64,000 bases of DNA, from NCBI RefSeq assembly GCF_032884065.1, contig NC_088865.1:48867631-48931630 (forward strand), read 5' to 3'. The translations under genes were made by a program, and so were the position numbers. The DNA comes from Artemia franciscana (taxonomy: Eukaryota; Arthropoda; Branchiopoda; Anostraca; Artemiidae). Positions 23,115 through 33,300 of the stretch are shown one piece after another. Position 1 is the first letter of the stretch. The number at the start of each line of letters is the position of its first letter. The notes beneath the pieces were generated by a model that did not search any database, was not told where the DNA came from, and was given only the letters and a program-made list of their open reading frames with translations.

Positions 23115-24605
23115 CAAACAGTTCGTGATAACGAACTGTAGTAAGGAGCGACCCGGCCCAATAGTGACCAAAACTCTAAAAAATAGAATTTTATAACCAA
23201 TAGCTGCATCAAAAAAATTGTATTTTAATGCTGATTTAAATATATAAGTTTCATTAAGTTTAGTCTTACCCATCAAAATTTACAAGCCTGAGAAAATTTG
23301 CCTTATTTTAGAAAATAGGGGAAACAACCCCCTAAAAGTCATAGAATCTTAACGAAAATCAAACTATCAGATTCAGCGTATCAGAGAACCGTATTGTAGA
23401 AATTTCAAGCTCCTATCTACAAAAATGTGGAATTCTGTATTTTTTGCCAGAAGGCAGATCACCGATGCGTGTTTATTTGTTGTTTTTTTTCCCCCAAGGG
23501 TGATCGTATCGACCCAGTGGTCCTAGAATCTTGTGAGAGGGCTCATTCTAACGGAAATGGAAAGTTCTAATGCCCTTTTTAAGTGACCAAAAAAATTGGA
23601 GGGCACCTTCCACGCTAATTATTTTCCCAAAATCACCGGATCAAAATTTTGAGATAGCCATTTTATTCAACGTAGTCGAAACCTTATGACTATGTCTTTG
23701 GGGACGACTTACTCCCCAACAGTCCCCGTGGGAGGGGCTACAAGTTACAAACTTTGATCAGTGCTTACATATAGTAATGGTTATTTGGAAGTGTACAGAC
23801 GTTTTCAGGGGGATTTTTTGGTATGGGGGGGGGGGGGTTGAGAAGAGGGGGACATGTTTGGAAACTTTCCTTGGAGGAATTTATTATGAAGGAAGAAAAT
23901 TTCCATTAAGGGAGCGCAGAAAAAAAAATGAAAAAATAAATATGAAAAAGTTTTTTCAACTGAAAGTAAGGAGCAGAATTAAAACTTAATACGAACAAAA
24001 ATTATTACGCATATGATGGGATTACCTCCTCCCAATACCTCGCTCTTTACGCTAAAGTATTTTTAGTAATTTCAACTATTTATTCCACGGCATTTGTGAT
24101 TCAGGGGCCATTCTTAAGAAATTGGGACAAAATTTAAGCTTTAATGCAAAGAGCGAGGTACTGACGAGGGGGTGAACCCCCTCATATACATAATAAAAAC
24201 ATGAGAATACAGAAGTTTGTTACGTAAGCTAATTTATAAGTTACGTATATCTTTTACTAATAAAAATATTCTTAAAAAATTAAAAGTTCTAGTTACCTTT
24301 CTAAGTAACAAAAAAATCGAAGGGCAACTAGGCCTCCTCACCCGCTCCTTTTTTCTCAAAATCATTCGATCAAAACTATGAGAAGTCGATTTAGCCAGAA
24401 AAATAAATATGCATATTTCGTTTTAATTATTCATCTGCGGAGAGCCAAAATCAAAACATGCATTGATTCAAAAATGTTCAGAAATTAAATTAAAAAAACA
24501 AGTTTTTTAACGGAAAGTAAGGAGCGACATTAAAACTTAAAACGAACAGAAATTACTTGGTATGTGAAAGGGGCTGCTTCCTCATCAAAGCCCCGCTCTT
24601 TACGC
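23115..24605 (+). mobile_element. R1 element inserted in the LINE
   Basis: Terminus TCAAACAGTTCGTGATAACG at 23115 (micro-palindrome 23119-23138), middle region, inner hairpin module (about 23955-24205), pre-hairpin flank, then only the left arm of the terminal hairpin (about 24495-24605), ending at GCTCTTTACGCTA. LINE-like coding resumes directly after. Length 1.49 kb. Confidence 0.8.
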
Positions 24606-26775
24606 TATCTCTATCGTTTTTAGAGCAGAAGGAATACAAACAGTCACTTCGAAGTAGGAAGAGAGAACAAGATAAAGTCAGAAACTTGGAAATTGAGAAA
24701 CATTTTGTATTAAAGGAACAGAAAAAAATTCTGGCAACTAGTACGAGGTTCTATTAATCCTTCTACTACAGAGCAAATAGTTGGGACTGATACCTGGCCC
24801 AAATACCTTGAATCCCTGGATAACTCAAAGGATGGTGCACTGGAGGATTTATCACAGACTTTAAGCCAACAGGTGTGCTACCCACTGAGAGAGGTTGATT
24901 ACAAACTTATCTCACCGTTTATACATGAGGAGATCGGTAAAGCCCTGGAGTCTATGGAGAGGGGATATGCACCGGGAGCATTTTTGAAGTGGGGAAAAAC
25001 AAATTTTTCTGCAATTTTGGTTAGTTTATTTTCAGCTTTGGTAAGTTCGTGTAAGTGGCCTGAAGAGTCGGGTTTGTCAGTTACGATACTATTATTTAAG
25101 AAGGGGGATAGGTCTCATCATAATAATTATAAAGGAATTCATTTAGGGAATAGTTTACCGAATCTTTTTTGTAAGGTGATAGACTTTGGACTATGGAGGT
25201 GGATAGAGAATAGGGATGTTTTGGATAAGGGCCAGACGGGTTTTAGAGAAGATCTTGGGACGACTGATGACATATTTAGTCTGCAGGCTTTAATTAATAC
25301 ATATGCTAGTGCTAAAAAAGAAAGGTTATATAAGGCATTTATAGATATTAAAGGAACATATGATAATGTTTGTAGGTTTTTATTAATGGTAAAATTTGTT
25401 TGAGATAGGTCTCCCGATCTCATTTGTGCTAGTTTTAGTTCAAATGTATAGATTTACTAAAGTAGTTGTGAGAGTTGGCAGGCGAGTTTAAAGGATAATG
25501 AGATGATATAAAGGTGTTAAACAGGAATGCACATTGTCTCCTAAATTATTCGCCCTATTCATAAATTCTGTAGTGGTGTTTTGAAAAAAAAAGGAGGCGC
25601 CTACGGTGAGTCTAGATATTGTATCCATTTGCACGATGTTGTTCGCAGATGATACTGTTTTGGTTGCCGATTCACAAAGGAACCTTCAGAAGTTACTTGA
25701 TATTTTAGGCGATTATTTGGATAGGAGAAAGCTAGAACTTAATTTGGATAAAACCTTAATGTTAGTTTTCGCTAAATGTGATAGACTTGAAGAGGATGTT
25801 AAACTTAGTTTTAAGGGTAGAAGGGTTAGATTAGTGGAGGAATGGTCATATTTAGATTTTAAGTTTAAGGCGAGAGGAAATTTATTTAGAAGTCATATAG
25901 AAAATAGGATCAAAAAAGGTAAGGTTACATGATATAACATGCTATTAAGAAGTCACCTTAGGGATATTAAAAAGATCCATGTAATTTAAGAGATTTTATG
26001 GGCCAGAATTTTAGGTGTGATGCACTATGGATCTGAGATTTGAGGGTATGCAAAGGGAGATTGGCAAGAAACAGAGCATTTAGGACATTATAAGAGGTGG
26101 CTAGGGATAAGTAAGCTTAGAAGTTTAGTAGTAAGCTAAGTTTACTAGTAAGCTAAATAGTTTAGTAGTTAGTGGTGATTTAGTTTTTTTTTTCTTTAAG
26201 AAGTCGTAGGCTGATTAATATGGTTAGGCTTTTGGAGAAAAATTTAATGATGCCAAGGATGCGGGTGATGAAAGCGGCTTATTTAGAAATGTTGAAGGGC
26301 AAATCTGGTAGGGGGTGGGCATACCAAATTAAGAATGTACTCGATCAGTGTGGACTAAGCCACATGTGGGGGGATGGCTTAGGGCTCTTGGATATGGGGG
26401 TCAAGAAAGGGGATTAGTTGAAAGGATCTTGTAGGACCAAGAAACACATGCATGGTAAGCCCAGCGTTCGCTTTCGAATTCACTGGGTCTTTATTGTGTG
26501 TCGAAGGAGATTTGGGGTGAAGTTTTATTTTGTAAGCTGAGTTTAAATAAAAATGCAATAAAGTTATCAATAGAAATGAGGGCTGACAGTTTGCCACTTG
26601 GCCAAAGAAGAAAGTTTATCAAAGGCCGGTCCTTACTATTGTCATATGTGTGGAAGTTTATATGAGAACGTATATCACTTGATGCGTGAGTGTGAGGAGC
26701 TGAGTGATTGGAGACTTGAAGTGTTTTGTAGGGGGATTATGATTTTGAGAGGTTGGTGAGAAAGTGTGCGGATCA
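24606..26775 (+). pseudogene. LINE reverse transcriptase and C-terminal zinc knuckle, broken
   Basis: Fragments in successive frames give a LINE RT in order. A linker is rich in Arg/Lys (24610-24755). RT motif 1-2 reads LLFKKGDRSHHNNYKGIHLG (about 25090-25150) and GQTGFREDLGTTDD follows (25230-25270). Motif A region LYKAFIDIKGTYDNV (25327-25371) carries the first Asp. Motif B is GVKQECTLSPKLFALFINS (25513-25570), and the catalytic FADD box is MLFADDTVLVAD (about 25636-25670). The thumb region includes RRKLELNLDKT. A C-terminal knuckle reads CHMCGSLYENVYHLMREC (26640-26693; C-x2-C-x8-H-x4-C). Several stops and frameshifts interrupt it. APE endonuclease plus this C-terminal CCHC places it in the broad jockey/CR1/I-like group. 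Confidence 0.88.
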
Positions 26776-26966
26776 GTATTTTATGGATATTTGAAGCTTG
26801 GCACGAGTTCTTCATTCCGCGGTGAATCATAGAAATATATTCTGTATGATAATGCCAGGATTTGTGCAATTTCTTTGTAATTGTTCTTTGTTTTTTCTGT
26901 TTTTTTTTTTTTGTTTTTTTGCCATGGCTTTTAGTGCAAATAAATTCTGTTCTATTCTATTCTATA
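26776..26966 (+). mobile_element. LINE 3' UTR with (TTCTA)n tail
   Basis: Short T-rich 3' UTR ending AATAAATTCTG followed by TTCTATTCTATTCTAT. A short tandem 3' tail is characteristic of LINEs of this kind and marks the end of the upstream RT element. Confidence 0.7.
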
Positions 26967-27410
26967 TTCGGCCTGGCTGTGACTGTGGGGCGTGTTTGGA
27001 ACTTGGTTCCTGCTGAGATCCGGCAGTCACGAACACTTGGCTCCTCTAAGAGACAGATGAAAAGTTTCTTATTAAAGGCTTGTAATTAAATGTTTCTTAT
27101 GGTTTATTTATTATTATTTTTTTGGGGGGGGTTGTTGTTTTGTTGGTGTTGTATCCTCGATGACGCGAGAATTTTAACTTGTGTTTTATTGTCGGGTGAT
27201 GTGAGGGTCGCTGTTTCGTGGGGACTGCCGGTGAGTTGATTTCTTTTCCTTATATGCTTATATTTAAATGTTCGTTAGTATGTTTATGACAAGTTTTATG
27301 ATCCTTTATTTATTGTATGTCGTTTCCCAAGTAACGGGTCATTGAGCCCTTTGGGATATTGTTTTTGTTATAGCTATATTATGAAAATAAACAGAACTTG
27401 AACTTGAACT
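26967..27410 (+). mobile_element. 3' end of a second LINE, with (GAACTT)n tail
   Basis: The frame ending at 27089 reads VGRVWNLVPAEIRQSRTLGS then SKRQMKSFLLKACN and stop. This is the classic end of RT proteins of jockey/CR1-like LINEs (VWNxLPxEIR...SFKxxLKxxL). About 300 bp of 3' UTR follows, ending ACAGAACTTGAACTTGAACT at 27391-27410. It is 5'-truncated and abuts the TTCTA tail of the previous LINE. It shows a second distinct family. Confidence 0.75.
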
Positions 27411-27747
27411 ATCACATATCAAGCTATATCAGCGTGGAAAGCCAACTCTAGAGTATTTACCATGTTATAACAGAGCTTTACAGATGGAAAGGGATAGAAA
27501 CTGATTGAATATCGGATGCCAAGCCAAAAGAGCATGGAACCCTTCCTCTAGAATATATACCGTATTATAACAGAGTTTTTAGCCTAAACCATATATAAAA
27601 AAGGTTGATTGGTAATACCAAAATTGGTTGCAAAACACATATAAACCAAATTAATAGATTTGAATTTAGGTACTTTACGTCTTGTATAAAACACACTGAA
27701 GAAGTGAAGTCAGATTTAACATAATGAAATATACCCAAACATGTTAA
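27411..27747. repeat. Weak direct repeat, about 120 bp apart
   Basis: Two related stretches, near 27427-27475 (AGCGTGGAAAGCCAACTCTA) and 27520-27575 (GAGCATGGAACCCTTCCTCT), each followed by a TATTTACCATG/TATATACCGTA and TTATAACAGAG sequence. No gene seen. Confidence 0.4.
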
Positions 27748-28698
27748 AAAAGGAGGGCTTTTCTTCCTCGACGCCCGCTCTTTACGCTAAAGTTTTTTAT
27801 TGTTTTAAAAAGCAGAGTTGCGAGAAAGAATCAAACTTTAGCGCAAGGAACGGGGTGTCGAGGACGAAAAGCCCCTTTCATATACGGTGTAATTTCTGTT
27901 CGTTTTAAGTTCTAATGTCGCTCCTTACTTTCATTTCAAAAAACTTGTTTTTTTATTTAATTTCTGAAAGTTTTTGAATTAATGCATGTCTGATTTTGGC
28001 TCTCCGTACATAAATTATTAAAATGAAATTTGCATATTAATTCTTTTTTTTTGGCTAAATGGCTTTCTCTTAGTTTTGATCAGACGATTTTGAGAAATAA
28101 GGGGTGGGGAAGGAGGCCTAGTTGCCCTCCAATTTTTCGGTTACTTAAAAAGGCAACTAGAACTTTTAATTTTTAACGAACGTTTTTATTAATAAAAAAT
28201 ATACGTAACTTAAGAAATAACTTACGTAACAAACTTTTATATTCTTATATTTTTGATTATATATACGAGGGGGTTTGTCCCCTCGTTAATACCTCGCTCT
28301 TCGCACTAAATCTTAAGTTGTGTCCCAATTCTCTAAGAATGATCTCTGAATTAGAAAGGCCGTAGAATAAATAGTTGAAATTGCTAAAAATAATTTAGCA
28401 TAAAGAGCGAAGTATTTATCTCCTCCTAAATACCTCGCTCTTTATGCTAAAGTATTTTTAGAACCCCTCATATGCGTAATAATCTCTGTTCGTTTTAAGT
28501 TTTAATGCTTCTCCTTACTTTCAATTGAAAAAACTTTTTCATGTTTATATTTTCATTGTTTTTTTTTAATAGTAATGCTAGAAAATCCTGCACCCTTTTC
28601 ATTGAATTTCTCTTCCCCCATGAAATATTCCTCCAAGGAAAGATCCTCCCATATAGCACCCTCCCCTGAACCCCACACCCAAACAAAAAAATCCCCTG
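27748..28698 (-). mobile_element. R1 fragment, reverse orientation, with left-truncated hairpin H6
   Basis: Hairpin 27748-27962 has core TTTTCTTCCTCGACGCCCG, and its outer left arm is lost. The pre-hairpin flank, inner hairpin (about 28250-28480) and middle region follow to CCCAAACAAAAAAATCCCCT. There the orientation flips to plus. Confidence 0.75.
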
Positions 28699-29877
28699 AA
28701 AAGGAGGCCACCTAGGCCCCCCCCACGCTCGTTTTTTCCCCAAAGTCACTGGATCAAAATTCTGAGATAGCTATTTTATTCACGATAGTCGAAAAACCTA
28801 ACAACTATGTCTTTAGGAACGACTCACTCCCCCGCAGTCCCCGTGGGAGGGGCTGCAAGTTACAAACTTTGACCTGTGTTTACATAATGGTTACTGGGAA
28901 GTGTACAGGCATTTTCAGGGGGATTTTTTTTGTTTATCTGGGTGAGTTGAGGGGGGGGGTTACGTGGGAGGATATTTCCATGGAGAAACTTCTCATGGGG
29001 GAAGAGAATTTCAATGAAGGGGGTGCAGGATTTTCTACCATTATTTGAAAAACAATGAAAAAATAAATATGAAAAGTTTTTTCTACTGAAAGTAAGGAGC
29101 AGCATTAAAACTTAAAAACCAACAAAAATTATTACGCATATGAGGGGTTTACCTCCTCGATATACCTCACTCTTCACGCTAAAGTATTTTTAGTACTTTC
29201 AACTATTTATTCTACGGCCTTTGTGATTCAGAGGGCATTCATAAGGAATTGGGACAAAATTTAAGCTTTAATGCAAAGAGCGAGGTATCGACGAGGGTTG
29301 AACCCCCTCATATACGCAATAAAAACATATGAATATAGAAGTTCATTACGTAAGTTAATTCGTAAGTTATGTATATTTTTTACTAGTGGAAACGTTTGTA
29401 AAAAATTAAAAGTTCTAGTTGCTTTTTTAAGTGATCAAAAAATTGGAGGGCAACTAGGCCTCCTCCCTCGCTCATTTTTCTCAAAATCTTCCTATTAATT
29501 ACAATTAATTAATATGCAAATTAAATTTTAATTATTTATGTGCGGAGAGCCAAGATCAAAACATTCATTAATTCAAAAACGTCCAGAAATTAAATTAAAA
29601 AATTTTTTTAATGAAAGTAAGGAGCAACATTAATACTTAAAACGAACAGAAATTACTCTGTATATGGAAGGGGATTTTCCTCCTCAACGCCCCGTTCTTT
29701 ATGCTAAAGTTTCTTACTGTTTCACAAATAGAGTTAAGAGAAAGAGTCAAACTTTGGCTTAAAGAGCGGGGCGTTGAGGAGGAAAAGCCTCTTTCATATA
29801 CGGAGTAATTTCTGTTCGTTTTAAGTTTTAATATTGCTCCTTAATTTCATTTAAAAAAGCTTGTTTTTTTATTTAAT
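28699..29877 (+). mobile_element. R1 fragment, plus orientation, joined head-on to the previous piece, with hairpin H7
   Basis: Begins inside R1 at GGAGGCCACCTAGGCCC and runs through the middle and inner hairpin module (about 29095-29320) to hairpin 29589-29877 (core TTTTCCTCCTCAACGCCCCG). With the preceding fragment it forms a large inverted pair around 28698. Confidence 0.78.
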
Positions 29878-30351
29878 CAATATTTTGAGATAGCCATTTT
29901 GTTAAGCATAATCTAAGAATCTAATAACTATGTCTCTGAGGATGACTTGACCTCTGGGTCAAGGGCTACAAGCTATGAACTTTGCCCACTTTTTACATAT
30001 ATTATTGCTTACTGAGAAGTATTCAGCCATTTGATGAGGTTATTTTTCGGCAGGGGGTAGTTTGGGATGATTTTTATGTTGTTTCCTTTTAGTACAGGGA
30101 GTTTTTTCAACTGAAAGTAAGGAGTAACGTTAAAACTTAAAACGAACCGAAATTTCCGCGCATATGAGTTTTATTGGCCCTTCTTGCTCGCTTTTTACGC
30201 TTAAGTGTTTTTAGAATTTTAAAAAAGCTGATTATTCTAATTAAACGGCCCTTGTGTTTCAGAAGCCATTCTTAAATAATTGGGACAAAAAGTCAAACTT
30301 TGGCGGATAGTGCGAGGTATTGTGGGAAGAGCAGCCCCTCGTATAACTAAT
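29878..30351 (+). mobile_element. R1 fragment, diverged
   Basis: Matches R1 from ATTTTGAGATAGCCATTTTG through ACTGAAAGTAAGGAGTAACG and an old inner module (GCTCGCTTTTTACGCTTAAG). Many substitutions; leads into H8. Confidence 0.6.
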
Positions 30352-30650
30352 AATTAAATAAAAAAAACAAGTTTTTTGAAATGAAAGTAAGGAGCGACAT
30401 TAAAACTTAAAACGAACAGAAATTACTCCGTATATGAAAGGGGCTTTTCCTCCTCGACACCCCGCTCTTTACGCTAAAGTTTTTTATTGTTTTAAAAAGT
30501 AGAGTTGCGAGAAAGAATCAAACTTTAGCGCAAGGAGCGGGGTGTCGGGGAGGAAAAGCTCCTTTCATATATGGAGTAATTTCTGTTCGTTTCAAGTTCT
30601 AATGTCGCTCCTTACTTTCATTTCAAAAAACTTGTTTTTTTAATTTAATT
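30352..30650. repeat. R1 terminal fold-back hairpin (copy H8)
   Basis: Core TTTTCCTCCTCGACACCCCG faces CGGGGTGTCGGGGAGGAAAA. The CGACACC variant is matched in both arms. Outer stem AACAAGTTTTTTGAAATGAA faces TTCATTTCAAAAAACTTGTT, again private and paired. Confidence 0.9.
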
Positions 30651-32768
30651 TCTGAAAGTTTTTGAATTAATGCATGTCTGATTTTGGCTCTCCGTACATA
30701 AATTATTAAAATGAAATTTGCATAGTAATTCTTTTTTTTTTGGCTAAATGGCTTTCTCTTAGTTTTGATCAGACGATTTTGAGAAATAAGGGGTGGGGAA
30801 GGAGGCCTAGTTGCCCTCCAATTTTTCGGTTACTTAAAAAGGCAACTAGATCTTTTAATTTTTAACGAACGTTTTTATTAGTAAAAAATATACGTTACTT
30901 AAGAATTAACTTACGTAACAAACTTTTATATTCTTATATTTTTGATTATATATATGAGGGGGTTGGTCCCCTCGTTAATACCTCGCTCTTCACACTAAAT
31001 CTTGTTTCGTCCCAATTCTTTAAGAATGACCCCTGAATCAGAGAGGCCGTAGAATAAATAGTTGAAATTACTTAAAATTTTTTTAGCATAAAGAGCGAAG
31101 TATTTATCTCCTCCTAAATACCTTGTCCTTTATGCTAAAGTATTTTTAGAACCCCTCATATGCGTAATAATCTCTGTTCGTTTTAAGTTTTAATACTTCT
31201 CCTTACTTTCAATTGAAAAAAGTTTTTCATGTCTATATTTTCAATGTTTTTTTTTGTTTTTTTTTAATAGTAATGCTAGAAAATCCTGCGCCCTTTTCAT
31301 TGAATTTCTCTTCCCCCATGAAATATTCCTCCAAGGAAAAGATTCTCCCATATAGCCCCCTCCCCTGAACCCCATGCCCAAACCAAAAAAATTCCCCTGA
31401 TAACGTCGGTACACTTCCCAATAACCATTACTGTATGTAAACATTGGTCAAAGTTTGTAACTTGCAGCCCCTCCCCCAGGGACTGAGGGGGGGGGTAAGT
31501 CATCCCCAAAGACATAGTTATTATGGTTTTCGACTATGCGGAACAAATTAGCTATCTCAAAATTTTGATCCGTTGACTTTGGGAAAAAATGAGCGTGGGA
31601 GGGGGCCTAGGTGCCCTCCAATTTTTTGGTCACTTGAAAAGGGCACTAGAACTTTTCATTTCCGTTAGAATGAGCCCTCTTGCAACACTCTAGGACCACT
31701 TGGTCGATACGATGACCCCTGCGAAAAAAAAAAAAACATAACAAACAAACAAACAAATAAACACGCACCCGTGATTTGTCTTCTGGCAAAAAATACGAAA
31801 TCCCACATTTTTGTGGATTGGACCTTGAAATTTATTCTATAGGGTTCTTTGATACGCTGAATGCGATGGTGTGATTTTCGTTAAGATCCTATTACTTTTA
31901 GGGGGTGTTTCCCCCTATTTTCCGAAATAAGGCACATTTTCTCAGGCTCGTAACTTTTGACGACAAAGACTAAATTTGATGAAACTTAAATATTTAAAAT
32001 CAGCATAAAAATCCAATTCTTTTGATATATCTTTTAGCATCAAAATTTGGCATCAAAAACGTCTGTACACTTCCCAATAACCATTACTGTATGTAAACAC
32101 TGGTCAAAGTTTGTAACTTGCAGCCCCTCCCCCAGGGATCATGGGGGGGGGTAAGTCATTGCTAAAGACATAGTTATTATGGTTTTCGACTATGCGGAAC
32201 AAAATGGCTATCTCAAAACTTTGATCCGTCGACTTTGGGGAAAAATGAGCGTGGGAGGGGGCCCAGGTGGCCTCCAATTTTTTAGTCACTTAAAAAGGGC
32301 ACTAGAACTTTTCATTTCCGTTAGAATGAGACCACTTGCAACATTCTAGGACCAGTTGGTCGATACGATTACCCCTGGGGAAAAGAAAAAAACAAAAAAA
32401 AAAACAAATAAAAACTCACCCGTGATTTGTCTTCTGGCAAAAAATACGAAATTCCACATTTTTGTAGATAGGAGCTTGAAATTTTGCTATGGGGTTCTCT
32501 GATACGCCGAATGCGATGGTGTGATTTTCGTTAAGATTCTATGACTTTTAGGGGGTGTTTCCGCCTATTTTCCAAAATAAGGCCAATTTTCTCAGGCTCG
32601 TAACTTTTGATGACATAGGCTAAATTTGATCACACTTATATATTTAGAATCAGCATGGAAATCCGATCCTTTTGATGTATCCTTTAGCATCAAAATTCCG
32701 TTTTTTAGAGTTTCGTTTACTATTGAGCCGGGTCGCTCTTTACTACAGTTCGTTACCACGAACTGTTT
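30352..32768 (-). mobile_element. R1 element with internal duplication, minus orientation
   Basis: Minus-strand terminus at 32768 (micro-palindrome 32746-32765) and hairpin H8 at 30352-30650. The middle section occurs twice: ACGTCGGTACACTTCCCAATAACC near 31404 and ACGTCTGTACACTTCCCAAT at 32059. Each copy is followed by the same downstream order, so about 650 bp is tandemly duplicated. Total length is 2.4 kb. Confidence 0.78.
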
Positions 32769-33008
32769 GATCGGGGCTTCCGTGCTTGACTAGCAGGCTC
32801 TAACATCCACTATTAGGTAACACCCAAACCCTATGATGTAAGAACCAATGAAAGCTTGATTTGATGGGGCCTCTGAAGGTTTTTAAAAGGAAAAATCAAA
32901 GAAATCCTGATTTGGCGTAGGTTTTTTTTTAAAAAATTAGAGAAACTATTAGGTAAAACCCAAAGAAATCATGAAGTAAACAAGTCCTTGGCCTTATGGA
33001 TTTTTTTA

Positions 33009-33300
33009 AACACTTAAACGCTTATAACACTTATAGGCGCTTCTTATTTTTTAAACACTTATAGGCGCTTCTTATTTTTTAAACACTTATAGGCGCTTCT
33101 TATTTTTTAAACACTTATAGGCGCTTCTTATTTTTTAAACACTTATAGGCACTTCTTATTTTTTAAACACTTATAGGTGCTTCTTATTTTTTAAACACTT
33201 ATAGGCGCTTCTTATTTTTTAAACACTTACAGGCGCTTCTTATTTTTTAAACACTTATAGGCGCTTCTTATTTTTTAAACACTTATAGGCGCTTCTTATT
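33009..33300. repeat. 28-bp minisatellite, about 10 copies
   Basis: Unit AAACACTTATAGGCGC followed by TTCTTATTTTTT. Copies are nearly identical, with single changes (GGCACT, GGTGCT, TTACAGG) in the middle of the array. It stands in gene-less DNA between the R1 cluster and the AT-rich region. Confidence 0.95.

Noticed and set aside
33009-33300. CRISPR-like array
   Set aside because: The 28-bp units are contiguous with no unique spacers, and the setting is eukaryotic; it is a minisatellite.
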